Source of the DNA: Verrucomicrobiota bacterium | Lineage (GTDB): Bacteria; Verrucomicrobiota; Verrucomicrobiia; Chthoniobacterales; UBA10450 | Assembly (NCBI GenBank): GCA_003218975.1 | Contig: QHPD01000120.1 | Coordinates: 1 to 35,300 of the forward strand | Direction: 5' to 3' | DNA length: 35,300 nucleotides | Part shown: positions 1-8,393 of the stretch, piece after piece | Position numbering within the stretch: the stretch's first letter is position 1 | How the letters are laid out: every line of letters begins with the position of its first letter | Notes under the pieces: model-generated | Told to the model about the DNA's origin: nothing | Seen by the model: only the letters and a program-made list of their open reading frames with translations | Databases searched by the model: none | Made by a program: the position numbers and the translations under genes

Positions 1-125
1 AAGTCATCATCTTTCACTCATTCAAAGCGGCCGATAGCGCTGCGCCTCGTCCACGATAGCTGCGGATTTCTCCGGCAAAGGGTCATCATCCTTGCTCTCG
101 CTCAGCGATTGATTCCAGCGGGCAA

Positions 126-242
126 ATGATCTTCGTTGCTGACACGCATCGCAGCGATGGAAAGCGCTTCGTTGTGCGTGCGGATGAGAAATTGACGGCG
201 TTTCTCGAACTTGAAGCGGCGATTCGAGCCGTCACTTCATAA
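126..242 (+). CDS. Possible small hypothetical protein (38 aa)
   Basis: A short open frame starts at ATG 126 and stops at TAA 240-242. The frame is open upstream to a TAG at 57-59, so this could also be the 3' end of a decayed gene. The product is charged and helix-prone, with stretches such as DGKRFVVRADEKLTAFLELE. I do not recognise a family and see no clear ribosome binding site. It could be a real small protein or a remnant. It lies in otherwise gene-poor DNA at the window edge. Confidence 0.3.
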   Translation: MIFVADTHRSDGKRFVVRADEKLTAFLELEAAIRAVTS

Positions 243-301
243 AATCAAAGCGACTCATCACAACGGCCAGCCGTTAGCTCGAGCGATTGGTTAGGCGTCC
301 A

Positions 302-658
302 TCACCGCGGAGTAGCACTGATTTCTGCTGGCTCTGTCGGTGACGCGCGCGCCCGGTCGAGAGCGCTCTGCCAGCCCGCCTGGGCCTTGGCCACTGCTGC
401 TTCCTCGGACTCTGGCATCTCTTCCCAAGCATCCACCCAGGCGGCAACGGGTTTATGCTGTGCATCTACCGCTCCAGTCGGCAAGGGGCTAGATGAAACC
501 CGCCACGTTCTGCCGGTGATAGTGTCCACCCGATAGACGGACTTGACCGTCTTTCCGTTTTCCGATGAGGTCTCGTCCACGCCATAAAGCTGGTATCGAG
601 GTCCTTCTGGCGGGCGGTACACGCGGAGCAGCACCACACACGTGAGGCGGTCGCGCAT
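302..658 (-). CDS. Hypothetical protein, possibly secreted, with a start in doubt
   Basis: A 118-aa frame of good coding character (for example VYRVDTITGRTWRVSSSPLP and a WVDAWEEMPESEE stretch) followed by a helical Ala/Glu-rich tail. I do not recognise a family. The ATG at 658 is internal to a second frame beginning at 687, whose first residues (MKAIVITIIACATAS) look like a signal peptide. The secreted N-terminus and the conserved-looking body are therefore in different frames that overlap around 640-660. Either the 118-aa form is real and cytoplasmic, or one frameshift separates a signal peptide from its mature domain. Confidence 0.5.
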   Translation of the reverse strand: MRDRLTCVVLLRVYRPPEGPRYQLYGVDETSSENGKTVKSVYRVDTITGRTWRVSSSPLPTGAVDAQHKPVAAWVDAWEEMPESEEAAVAKAQAGWQSALDRARASPTEPAEISATPR

Positions 659-1010
659 GCGATGATCGTGATGACGATTGCTTTCATCGGCTATGCTTGC
701 GGCGTACCGTCGCTATTTCATTTGTCGGGTATAGAAAGTAGAAACTTGGAGCGAAAGTCTAGCGAATATTCGGCTTGAAAGGCTGTCCCGCAAGGCCGTT
801 AAAACGCCCGGAGAGCCTGATCCGCTGTCCTGAGTCACCGGCGCTGCCAGACGCAGAAATTCGGGCGCACAGGCGCGGGAATGGTCATTTGCATGACACT
901 GCATGACACTTTTGGTTCCGCAAACCCGTATTTTCTTTCATTTCCAGCCTTTTGGCCCGGCGACCGAAAATGCGCCTTTACCCTCGTGTTTTCCCTCTGG
1001 AAAGTGGGTT
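659..1010. other. Stretch without a recognised gene
   Basis: No convincing coding frame on either strand. The only structure noticed is a perfect tandem duplication of the 10-mer gcatgacact at 891-900 and 901-910, about 100 bp downstream of the 3' end of tRNA-Phe, which is on the minus strand. Confidence 0.6.
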
Positions 1011-1083
<73 letters not shown>

Positions 1084-1182
1084 GTCATCGGCTGATGTCG
1101 ATCTTGTATTTACGTCGCGCCGCGGGTTTTCACTAAAGCAGAAAACATCCCACGCTCAATGGCTAAGCTCTGACGCCGAACA

Positions 1183-1293
1183 TTGTAGCGGCGGTCTGTG
1201 ACAGTCGAATCGTGGCGCAACTTTGTAAGTTGCGTTGACGAGCCTCGCAAATTGCAAACTTGCGCCACACTCCCTGCGCGCCCGGGGGCGCGC
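1183..1293. repeat. Cluster of palindromic repeats downstream of aat
   Basis: Three adjacent structures. First, 1183-1209 begins with the TGTAGCGGCGG head also seen near 7399 and at 16301-16360. Second, 1212-1268 is a paired-hairpin unit: outer inverted ends GTGGCGCAA/TTGCGCCAC enclose a perfect hairpin (1217-1233) and a second imperfect one. Third, 1276-1293 is a perfect GC-only palindrome (8-bp stem, 2-base loop) just downstream of the aat stop. The last could act as a transcription barrier for aat, but it has no T-tract. Confidence 0.7.
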
Positions 1294-1299
1294 CATACC

Positions 1300-1866
1300 C
1301 TAAAATTTTCTGGGCAATTCCAACGCTCTCCGTAGGACACGCAAATAGTGAGTGCGCGAAATTTCGATTGCGCCGAATTGCGCGAGATGCGGTGTAAGCC
1401 ATTGCGTGTCGAGCAGAGCGAACTTCCTCACATGTAGGTGTTCTACCAGGGCCACCAGCGCGACTTTGGAAGCGTCCCTGACCCGGTGAAACATCGATTC
1501 GCCGAAAAAAGCGCCGCCGATCGCAACTCCGTAAAGCCCGCCGGCCAGTTCATTCTTGGTCCACGCCTCAACTGAGTGCGCATAGCCAAGATCGTGCAAG
1601 CGCTCGTAGCTCTCGACGATTTCACGATTGATCCATGTGTCTTTGCGCGCAGCACAGCCGCGAATCACTTCGCCGAATTGGTTGTCGATCTTGATTTGAA
1701 AAATTTCTTGTCGCCAGACGCGGCGCAAGGCATGGGGAACATGGAAGTCTTCCAGCGGAATGATCGCGCGCGGGTCAGGTGAGAACCAGCCGATGGAATC
1801 GTCTTCCATCGCCATCGGAAAAACGCCAAGCCGATAGCCTTGCAGCAAAAGTTCGGGCGGTATCAT
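1300..1866 (-). CDS. aat: Leucyl/phenylalanyl-tRNA--protein transferase
   Basis: Cytoplasmic aminoacyltransferase of the N-degron pathway. It adds Leu or Phe from aminoacyl-tRNA to proteins with N-terminal Arg or Lys, marking them for ClpS/ClpAP-type degradation. Family signatures are visible: GYRLGVFPM near the N-terminus, WFSPDPRAIIPL, the central TWINREIVESYERLH region and GGAFFGESMF. I take the ATG at 1866, giving 188 aa (MIPPELLLQGYRLGVF), because Aat proteins normally start close to the GYR..G.FPM motif. A longer frame to 1929 adds 21 non-family residues. The DNA just upstream is AT-rich with repeated TTAAAAAGTT-like words. The gene stands alone, divergent from the lipoprotein-guaA pair. 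Confidence 0.95.
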   Translation of the reverse strand: MIPPELLLQGYRLGVFPMAMEDDSIGWFSPDPRAIIPLEDFHVPHALRRVWRQEIFQIKIDNQFGEVIRGCAARKDTWINREIVESYERLHDLGYAHSVEAWTKNELAGGLYGVAIGGAFFGESMFHRVRDASKVALVALVEHLHVRKFALLDTQWLTPHLAQFGAIEISRTHYLRVLRRALELPRKF

Positions 1867-2025
1867 GGCAGACAGAGTTAAAAAGTTAAACTTTAAAAGG
1901 CCACAACGGGAAAGCATTTGCCGTTTCAACTATTCAACTTTTTAACGGATCACTCGATTTCGTTCCGCAATTGGCATTCCGCAATCCCCAATTGCAATAC
2001 AGCGCTCGCTTCCTAAGATAAGCAG

Positions 2026-2244
2026 ATGAAGCGCCTCTCGATCCTCTGCCTCTGCGGACAAGCCTCGCTCCTAATCGTTTGGGCAGCTGTAGGCGGCTGC
2101 GCCGATCCGCTGGAACAACGTAGCACGCAAGAGGCGCAAGCACAGCTTGAACGTGGCGTCACCGGGCAGGGAACGCTTATTCCAATGGAGCGGTCTCCGG
2201 AGGATCCGGCAGGGGAGCATAGTGTGCCGCAAACTCATCCATAG
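2026..2244 (+). CDS. Small lipoprotein upstream of guaA
   Basis: A 72-aa protein with a lysine/arginine start (MKRLSIL), a hydrophobic segment and a lipobox-like VGGC ending at Cys25, so it is probably processed by signal peptidase II. The mature part is short, polar and rich in Gln, Glu and Pro. I do not recognise a family. Its stop (2242-2244) is 3 bases before the GTG start of guaA, so the two genes are very likely co-transcribed and translationally coupled. A lipoprotein has no evident role in purine synthesis, so the link may only be expression control. Confidence 0.7.
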   Translation: MKRLSILCLCGQASLLIVWAAVGGCADPLEQRSTQEAQAQLERGVTGQGTLIPMERSPEDPAGEHSVPQTHP

Positions 2245-2247
2245 AGC

Positions 2248-3873
2248 GTGAAAACCCTCGCCCCATCAGCACACTCAAAAATTCTTATTCTCGATTTTGG
2301 CTCGCAGTACACGCAGGTGATCGCCAGACGTATCCGCGAGTTGCAGGTGTATTCCGAGATTGCGTCGTTCAACATTTCTGCAAAACAAATCGCCGCTCTT
2401 GCGCCGAATGGAATAATTCTTTCCGGCGGCCCGGCGAGTGTTTATGACAAGGGCGCACCGCAAATTGATACGGAGATTTTTTCGCTAAACATTCCGGTGC
2501 TGGGAATTTGTTACGGGCTGATGCTGATGGCCCATCATCTTGGTGGCCAAGTCGTGTTCACAGGACGACGCGAGTATGGCCCCGGCACGTTGCGAATCAC
2601 GAATCGGTCAGAACTCTTGGAAGGATTAGGCCACCAACTCGACGTCTGGAACAGCCACGGCGATGAGGTCACAGCGTTGCCAAAGGGTTTTCGCGTCGCC
2701 GGGACCACCGAGGGTTGCGACTTCGCAGCGGTGGAAGATCCACAGCGCAAACTCTACGGATTGCAATTTCATCCCGAAGTCGCGCATACGCCGCGTGGCA
2801 AAGAGATCCTGCATAATTTCGTCTATCACATCTGCCAGTGCGCGATGGATTGGACCATGGGCTCGTTCATCGAAGAAGCTTGCGCGCGCATCAGGAAACA
2901 GGTCGGCGACCAAAAAGTGGTGCTCGGTTTGAGCGGCGGTGTGGATTCCTCAGTAACCGCGGCGCTTCTGCATAAAGCGATCGGCGACCAGCTCACCTGC
3001 ATTTTCGTCAATAACGGACTGTTGCGCGCGCGCGAGGAAGAAATCGTGCAACGTGTCTTCGGCGAAAATTTTCACGTCCGTTTAAAATATGTGGACGCAA
3101 GCGAACGCTTTCTCGCGCTGCTCAAGGATGTGACCGATCCTGAAACCAAACGAAAGCTCATCGGCAATGAGTTCATTAAAGTTTTTCAACATGCGACTGA
3201 GGAGTTACTCGAAGAAGACCGAGGAAACGGTGAGCACAGACTCGCCGCAGCGAGTCCGTCCAGTGGCGGACACGGCGGCTACAAGTTTCTCGCTCAGGGC
3301 ACGCTGTATCCGGACGTGATTGAGAGCGTCTCAATCGAGGGCAATCCGGCTCAGGTGATCAAGAGCCATCATAACGTGGGCGGATTACCGGAAAAGATGC
3401 ACTTCGAGCTCGTCGAGCCGGTGCGGCAATTATTTAAAGACGAAGTGCGCCAGGTTGGATTGCAGTTAGGCTTGCCGAAAGAGATCGTTTATCGTCAGCC
3501 GTTCCCGGGGCCGGGCCTCGCGGTTCGCATTCTCGGCGAGGTCACACCTGAGCGATTATCCATCTTGCGGGAGGCGGACACAATCGTACAAAGTGAAATG
3601 GAAGCTGCCGATTGGTATTACAAAGTCTGGCAATCATTCGCCGTCTTGCTTCCGGTGCAATCGGTCGGCGTTATGGGCGACCAGCGCACCTACGAAAACA
3701 CCATCGCGTTGCGCATTGTGGAAAGTCGGGACGGCATGACCGCGGATTGGGTGCGCATCCCCTACGAATTGCTTGCGCGCATTTCGAATCGCATCTGCAA
3801 CGAAGTCAAAGGCGTCAACCGCGTTGTTTTCGATGTCTCCAGTAAACCACCCAGCACCATCGAGTGGGAGTGA
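2248..3873 (+). CDS. guaA: GMP synthase (glutamine-hydrolysing)
   Basis: Cytoplasmic enzyme that converts XMP, ATP and glutamine to GMP. The N-terminal class I glutamine amidotransferase has nucleophile Cys88 in GICYG and the His175/Glu177 pair in QFHPEV. The ATP-pyrophosphatase P-loop SGGVDSS is at 229-235, and the dimerisation domain ends in the family tail KPPSTIEWE. It starts at GTG 2248, 3 bases after the upstream lipoprotein. The 541-aa length exceeds E. coli GuaA because about 20 extra residues (about 325-345, Gly/Ala/Ser-rich) lie between the EELLEE helix and KFLAQGT. The core of that insert is encoded by a palindromic repeat at 3239-3271, in frame. All catalytic motifs are intact, so the enzyme should be active. 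Confidence 0.97.
   Translation: MKTLAPSAHSKILILDFGSQYTQVIARRIRELQVYSEIASFNISAKQIAALAPNGIILSGGPASVYDKGAPQIDTEIFSLNIPVLGICYGLMLMAHHLGGQVVFTGRREYGPGTLRITNRSELLEGLGHQLDVWNSHGDEVTALPKGFRVAGTTEGCDFAAVEDPQRKLYGLQFHPEVAHTPRGKEILHNFVYHICQCAMDWTMGSFIEEACARIRKQVGDQKVVLGLSGGVDSSVTAALLHKAIGDQLTCIFVNNGLLRAREEEIVQRVFGENFHVRLKYVDASERFLALLKDVTDPETKRKLIGNEFIKVFQHATEELLEEDRGNGEHRLAAASPSSGGHGGYKFLAQGTLYPDVIESVSIEGNPAQVIKSHHNVGGLPEKMHFELVEPVRQLFKDEVRQVGLQLGLPKEIVYRQPFPGPGLAVRILGEVTPERLSILREADTIVQSEMEAADWYYKVWQSFAVLLPVQSVGVMGDQRTYENTIALRIVESRDGMTADWVRIPYELLARISNRICNEVKGVNRVVFDVSSKPPSTIEWE
3239..3271. repeat. Palindromic repeat inserted in frame in guaA
   Basis: GACTCGC (3239-3245) and GCGAGTC (3250-3256) form a perfect 7-bp hairpin. 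GTCCG (3254-3258) and CGGAC (3267-3271) form a second hairpin that shares three bases with the first, so the two are alternatives. The same two-hairpin design with closely similar bases recurs at 33208-33243 in non-coding DNA. It encodes about residues 331-342 of GuaA and coincides with an insertion relative to other GMP synthases. Confidence 0.75.
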
Positions 3874-3893
3874 GAGAATTTTGAGCCGCCGCG

Positions 3894-5423
3894 CTAATCG
3901 ATCTGCGCGATGGCGCTCATGAATTCGGCGAAGTCTTTGCCATTGCGCGCCGCGTGATTGAGCGCGTCGAGCCGCGGATCCATCGCCGCCTCGGGTAGAG
4001 CGATGCGCCGTGCTTGCGATCCGTTTGCAAAAACAATTTCGTCCCACTGGATCGAGGAAATCTCATCGTTGAAACGCGCCACCGCACGGCCGCGGAAAAA
4101 TGCGCGCGTAGTTTCCGGCGGGTTAAAAATCGACGCCTTGATTTCCTCTTCGCTGGTGAAACGGCGCATCAAGTTTTTGCGCACCAACTCGTAATACAAG
4201 CCCCGCTCAAGATCGACATTGTGATATTCGAGATCGATTGATTGCAGCCACGGGTCGCTCCAGGAAAGTTTTTCTTCCTCTTGTAGTGTGTTCAGCAAGA
4301 ATTTCTTCGCCGCCCAATCGACGCGCTCCCGCGCCAACATCACATCGCGCTCCAGATCGTTGAGGACACTTTCCCATTCGCGCAAAACCCATTGTCGCTC
4401 TTCGCTCACGCCCGCCTGAGACGGGTGGATCTTGCTGGCCGCCTGCAAGTAAATACGCTGCACCTCAATGGCCGAAATTTTCCGGCCATCTGTAAGTTCG
4501 ATGATCCAATCGTGGGTTTGATCGCGGCTAATTGATTTGTTCGCATGAATCGGCTGGGCGATCTCGAGTTGCGGCGCCTCCCCGCGTTCAATCAGGTCGA
4601 GCACCAGCGAGGTCGTGCCGATTTTCATGGCGGTTGCCCATTCGCTCATGTTCGAGTCTCCCAAGATGAGGTGGAAACGGCGAAACCGGCTCGCGTCGGC
4701 ATGCGGCTCGTCACGCGTGTTGATCAGCGGGCGGCGATTCATGGTGTCGATGCTGACCACCACACTAAAAAAATCCGCGCGTTGCGAAATTTGATAGACG
4801 CCTGGCTCACCCGATGCGCTCTCTGCTTCGACGCCCAACTTGCCCGCACCTGCGAAAATCTGGCGTGTAATGAGAAACGGTAGGATCCCGGCGACGATCC
4901 GGTCCCATGCGACGTTGCGACGCACCAGGTAATTGTCGTGACAGCCGTAACTGTGCCCGACGAAGTCGGTGTTATTTTTGTAAAGCCGAACTTCGCGGTT
5001 GGGCGGCAACTTTTGGTTCCGACGCCGCGCGCACTCGGCGAGGATCCGCTCGCCAGCTTTCTCTTGTGCGACTATTTGCCGGAGCGTCGTGCACTCCGGC
5101 GTAGAATACTCCGGATGCGCGTGATCGTTGTAAAAGCGGGCGCCGTTCGAAAGGACAAGATCACTTTTTATTTCCTCAAAACTGAGGGTGCGATTTTTAT
5201 CAATCTCGTAATAAGCTGACTCATCCGTGTCCTGAAGCAGTTCACGTGCGCGAAAACCGCGAGCGTCGAGATGCGGATCCTCCAGCTCATAGTCCCACTT
5301 CATCAGCGCGCCGTGCTCAGTATAGCGCCGCACTAACTCGATGGATTCGGCCACAACATCAACCATGTCCGCGCCGCTAACGGTGATGCCGTATTCGGTC
5401 TCAAGTCCGAAGACGCGTTTCAT
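3894..5423 (-). CDS. dop: Dop-like deamidase/depupylase of the Pup-ligase superfamily
   Basis: A 509-aa glutamine-synthetase-fold enzyme that in the Pup system deamidates the C-terminal Gln of the modifier and removes it from substrates. Visible signatures are GLETEYG (Glu8, Glu10), the Dop-loop region WDYELEDPHLDARGF after residue 43, NDHAHPEYSTPEC with Asp100 at the catalytic aspartate position, YKNNTD, INTRDEPHAD and GDSNMSE. The Dop-loop and HAHPEYS favour Dop over the ligase PafA, which lacks that loop. The gene starts 25 bases after the ATPase stop and is convergent with guaA (20-base gap). No pafA, pup/UBact or 20S genes are present in the window. Confidence 0.93.
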   Translation of the reverse strand: MKRVFGLETEYGITVSGADMVDVVAESIELVRRYTEHGALMKWDYELEDPHLDARGFRARELLQDTDESAYYEIDKNRTLSFEEIKSDLVLSNGARFYNDHAHPEYSTPECTTLRQIVAQEKAGERILAECARRRNQKLPPNREVRLYKNNTDFVGHSYGCHDNYLVRRNVAWDRIVAGILPFLITRQIFAGAGKLGVEAESASGEPGVYQISQRADFFSVVVSIDTMNRRPLINTRDEPHADASRFRRFHLILGDSNMSEWATAMKIGTTSLVLDLIERGEAPQLEIAQPIHANKSISRDQTHDWIIELTDGRKISAIEVQRIYLQAASKIHPSQAGVSEERQWVLREWESVLNDLERDVMLARERVDWAAKKFLLNTLQEEEKLSWSDPWLQSIDLEYHNVDLERGLYYELVRKNLMRRFTSEEEIKASIFNPPETTRAFFRGRAVARFNDEISSIQWDEIVFANGSQARRIALPEAAMDPRLDALNHAARNGKDFAEFMSAIAQID

Positions 5424-5448
5424 CGAGAAAAGAGATGGAGCATCCGCG

Positions 5449-7131
5449 TTAAATTACGCCAGAAGGCCGCTTGGCCGAATCGCTCGTAGGTCGGATTGGC
5501 GAAATTTTGACGACGTTTTCCGGATCGTAATCAATCAGCTTGAGCCAGTCTTCGGTGATGTCAGTAGTGGGGAAAATGTCATTCTCCACGTACTCGGCGT
5601 TGAAGGCGAGTTGCAGATCGGTTTCCCGAATCCCTTCCTCCTGCTGGGTAGCAATAGCTCGTTTAATCGCCAGGGCTTTCGCCCTCTCGACAATCGAGGC
5701 AACGATCGCGCCGCTGATGAGGTCGCTGCGGTAAAGGGTCTCTTTGCGGCCGCTGCGCAATGTCACCTCCAGAAATTTGTTTTCATCGCGGCGCGTGAAT
5801 TGCCAGTCCACAAACCGTTCGATCAAACGCTCGATCGAGGGGCCGATTCCATCGGCTTCTTTCGCGAGGACACCGTCGTAGGGCAAATCGTCGGTGAGAT
5901 AAATGCGGTAGATTTCTCGCGAGCCTTGTTTGTCCGGGCGATTGACTTTGATTTTTCGGTCAATCCGGCCAGGACGCAAAATCGCAGGGTCGATTAGGTC
6001 GGCGCGATTGGACGCAAGAATAATCACTACGTCGTTGAGCGAATCGATTCCGTCCATTTCCGAGCAAAACATCGGGACAAGCGTGGAAAGAATATTTGAG
6101 TAACGCGACGCACGCCGCGTGCCAAGAATCGATTCGGCTTCGTCGATAAAAAGGAATGGCATAAAACCTTCGCTGCGTTTCTCCCGAGCGGTGGCAAAAA
6201 TTTCGCGCACCATTCTTTCCGACTCGCCCACCCACATGTTCAGGATCTCCGGCCCCTTCACGTGCATGAAATATTCATGCATCTCGGCGCCGGTTTTTTC
6301 GCGGAGTTGCCTGGTCAAGTTATAGGCGGTCGCTTTGCCGATGAGCGTCTTTCCGCAGCCCGGCGGACCATACAGCAAAAAACCTTTCGGCGTGGCGTGC
6401 TGAAATTTCTTGAAAAGATCGACATGCAACAGCGGAAGCTCGATCGCGTCCTTGATTGCTTGAAGCGCGGTCTCCTGGCCACCGACCTTTTCCCATGGCA
6501 GCTCCGGCACATTGTCGAGGTAATACTCCTGAGATTTTGTGCTGGAGAGCATCTCAAGCGCCATCCGGTAATTCGAGTCAACGCGGACCTCGTCGCCGGA
6601 TTTCAAGGTGGAATGTGCCAGATCGGCCGATCGCTGGAGCACCATCGAGTGCAATCCGTGCTCCGAGCCAACACGCAACCGATCCTTGCCCAGAATCTCT
6701 GTGATTTTTGTCACCGGTCCCGCTGTCTCAAATCCGAGATCGCCGACAATGACGAAGGCCTCGTTGACGAGCACGCGTGTGCCTTTTTTCAATTTTGCCA
6801 GCGGAATGCGCGGATCGACATTGCAATAGTAATCGGCGCCTCCCACCACAATATGCGCGGTGTCTTTCGAAGTGGCGCCGAGAAACGTGCCGATCCGGTT
6901 CGCGGGCGACGTCACTTTCTTAATGACTTCCTCAAGCTTTTCGATCATTCGGCGCGCGTCGACCATTGTCTCCTGCTGGTCGTAAATTTGCGGGCGCAAC
7001 TCCAGAAGCTCGCGTCGCGTCGGATCGCCTGGAGGCAATGATGCGATCACACGATCAAATGAATCGAGAAGATTATCCGGACCCGCGTCCCCTTCCCCGC
7101 CCTGCAATCCTTCGCTGCGCTCGTCGCTCAT
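5449..7131 (-). CDS. ARC/Mpa-type proteasomal AAA ATPase
   Basis: A hexameric AAA unfoldase that normally recognises pupylated proteins by its N-terminal coiled coil and feeds a 20S proteasome. Regions in order: acidic N-terminus, coiled coil about 45-75 (RRMIEKLEEVIKK), tandem OB folds about 76-200, Walker A GPPGCGKT (255-262), pore-loop region with MWVGESE (about 299), Walker B LFIDE (327-331), and the SNRADLIDPAILRPGRIDR second-region motif with arginine fingers. I use ATG 7131 (560 aa) rather than TTG 7146. The C-terminus ends in RPSGVI and lacks the GQYL/HbYX-like tail with a penultimate Tyr that Mpa/ARC uses to dock on the 20S core. It is the first gene of an operon with dop. Confidence 0.93.
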   Translation of the reverse strand: MSDERSEGLQGGEGDAGPDNLLDSFDRVIASLPPGDPTRRELLELRPQIYDQQETMVDARRMIEKLEEVIKKVTSPANRIGTFLGATSKDTAHIVVGGADYYCNVDPRIPLAKLKKGTRVLVNEAFVIVGDLGFETAGPVTKITEILGKDRLRVGSEHGLHSMVLQRSADLAHSTLKSGDEVRVDSNYRMALEMLSSTKSQEYYLDNVPELPWEKVGGQETALQAIKDAIELPLLHVDLFKKFQHATPKGFLLYGPPGCGKTLIGKATAYNLTRQLREKTGAEMHEYFMHVKGPEILNMWVGESERMVREIFATAREKRSEGFMPFLFIDEAESILGTRRASRYSNILSTLVPMFCSEMDGIDSLNDVVIILASNRADLIDPAILRPGRIDRKIKVNRPDKQGSREIYRIYLTDDLPYDGVLAKEADGIGPSIERLIERFVDWQFTRRDENKFLEVTLRSGRKETLYRSDLISGAIVASIVERAKALAIKRAIATQQEEGIRETDLQLAFNAEYVENDIFPTTDITEDWLKLIDYDPENVVKISPIRPTSDSAKRPSGVI

Positions 7132-7164
7132 TCTGGTTTGGGTCAATCCGCCGAACCAAGTGCC

Positions 7165-7192
7165 ATTATAGCTTTATCGGACACATTCGCAA
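7165..7192 (-). promoter_or_regulatory. Candidate promoter of the ATPase-dop operon
   Basis: On the minus strand, TTGCGA (7192-7187) is followed after 16 bases by a perfect TATAAT (7170-7165), about 33 bases before the ATG at 7131. This matches a housekeeping sigma-70-type promoter with a weak -35. No strong ribosome binding site is visible before the ATG. Confidence 0.5.
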
Positions 7193-7304
7193 TGTTCGAC
7201 GCCGTCATTATAAAAATGTTCAACCAGGATGTCCATCGCGCGTTGCAGGAAAAAGTGGAAGTACCTGTTCTTCATGCCGAGATACAGGCACATGCTCCTC
7301 GACA

Positions 7305-7400
7305 AGCCGTAGACCCGCGACCGCGGACTACGGCTGCTCGCGTGCAGATGCTGGATGCAGCGTCACGTTGCTTGCGGCTGAGGACAGCCGCCGCTACAGT
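7305..7400. repeat. Palindromic repeats upstream of tRNA-Asp
   Basis: 7305-7335 has perfect inverted ends AGCCGTAG/CTACGGCT with a smaller GC palindrome between. 7374-7391 is a perfect 7-bp hairpin (GCGGCTG/CAGCCGC), and the adjoining CGCTACAG reads on the minus strand as the CTGTAGCGGCGG head shared with 1183 and 16360. A run of seven T at 7400-7406 follows on the plus strand, so the second hairpin resembles an intrinsic terminator, although the spacing is long. Confidence 0.6.
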
Positions 7401-7411
7401 TTTTTTCGCTA

Positions 7412-7485
7412 GGAGCCTTAGCTCAATTGGTTAGAGCGCCGCCCTGTCACGGCGGAGGTTGCGGGTTCGAGCCCCGTAGGCTCCG
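7412..7485 (+). tRNA. tRNA-Asp (GTC)
   Basis: The acceptor stem GGAGCCT (7412-7418) pairs with AGGCTCC (7478-7484), followed by discriminator G. The D arm, the anticodon loop CTGTCAC (anticodon GTC) and a GGTTCGAGCC T arm are all present. CCA is not encoded. No attachment-site duplication was noticed downstream. Confidence 0.97.
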
Positions 7486-7589
7486 GATTTATCTTCCTTG
7501 AGAAAATAACCCGGCGCTTTTTCGATTGAGCAGCCCGGCGCGCATTTATCGAAAAGGCACATCCAAGGTTGCCGCGTCGCACGTTTGGA

Positions 7590-7871
7590 ATGTTAATGAA
7601 CAATGGCGCTACAATTTACAACGGGCGGCACACTGTCGATCAAACATTGATGGCGATGCAGGAAATCGAACGCTATTGCACAGCGCATCCCAACAGTCCG
7701 GTCGCGATACGTCATCCGCGGCTTTCCATTCGCGGTCGCACTTTTATCGCGTTACTGGGTCCAAGTATCGAGGAGGGCATCGCCGGCTTTGGCGACACTG
7801 TTCCAGCGGCGCTGCGCGCATTCGACATGCAATATTCGCGTTCTCTCACGCCACCTGGTGACCGCGATTAG
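7590..7871 (+). CDS. Hypothetical protein (93 aa)
   Basis: The frame codes for a compact protein with a helical centre (QTLMAMQEIERYC) and a conserved-looking stretch with VAIRHPRLSIRGRTF and IEEGIAGFGDTVPAALRAFD. I do not recognise a family. The last motif has the look of small proteins whose C-terminal helix follows an FGDT/VPAALRAF segment. I chose ATG 7590. A TTG at 7569 would add seven residues and ATG 7596 would remove two. It stands alone between tRNA-Asp and the convergent doxX gene. Confidence 0.6.
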   Translation: MLMNNGATIYNGRHTVDQTLMAMQEIERYCTAHPNSPVAIRHPRLSIRGRTFIALLGPSIEEGIAGFGDTVPAALRAFDMQYSRSLTPPGDRD

Positions 7872-7913
7872 TTTGCCAGCACCGAGGCAGATTCCGACAA
7901 CGTCAGCAAAAAG

Positions 7914-8390
7914 TCACGTGGTGTTTCGGGAGGTGACAGCCGCATCAAACGACCACTTTTTCCCGGCCCCGACGATGAGGAGAAAAACAAGTCCAAGCCA
8001 CATGGAAAAATCGGTGCGCGCCTCGTGCATCATGCTCCAGAAACCATAGCGTGGCAGTTTCATCAGCGAGAAACCCCAGAAGCCATCACCGAGAAGCACC
8101 GGGACTTTGGTCGAAACAATTGCAACACTGATGTCGATGAGCAGCACAATCGCTGCGAGCCGGGTTAGCAATCCGATGATCAACAGCGCACCACAAACAA
8201 CTTCGCATCCACCAACAAACGGTCCCATGATTTGCGGCGCCGGGATGCCGATTTTTGCAAAGCGCCCGGCCGCAAGTTCCGCCGGATAAAGAAATTTCTG
8301 AATTCCCTCGGACAAGAAAACGCTGCCGGTCAACAGCCGCACCAGAACCGTCGCCGCAGGCGCATTTGTCGAAAAGAGACGGCGCATCAT
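7914..8390 (-). CDS. DoxX family membrane protein
   Basis: A 158-aa integral membrane protein with four hydrophobic segments. The family pattern is visible: VLVRLLTGSVFLSEGIQKF, then GPFVGGCEVVCGALLIIGL and LAAIVLLIDISVAI. DoxX proteins lie in the cytoplasmic membrane and are linked to redox or thiol stress, but no biochemical role can be read here. A second ATG follows directly, so the start may be 8387. It begins 3 bases after the stop of the upstream hemerythrin gene, so the two form an operon. Confidence 0.85.
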   Translation of the reverse strand: MMRRLFSTNAPAATVLVRLLTGSVFLSEGIQKFLYPAELAAGRFAKIGIPAPQIMGPFVGGCEVVCGALLIIGLLTRLAAIVLLIDISVAIVSTKVPVLLGDGFWGFSLMKLPRYGFWSMMHEARTDFSMWLGLVFLLIVGAGKKWSFDAAVTSRNTT

Positions 8391-8393
8391 GAC

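Noticed and set aside
242-300. Integron attC-like words (GTTAGGC with nearby inverted bases)
   Set aside because: Only one side of an attC site can be seen; no matching GCCTAAC partner at a proper distance and no integrase in the window.
3873-7400. A Pup/UBact modifier gene near dop
   Set aside because: No short frame ending in GGE, GGQ or similar was found between or beside the two genes.
7412-7900. Integrated element at tRNA-Asp
   Set aside because: No duplicated tRNA 3' end and no integrase or phage genes next to it.
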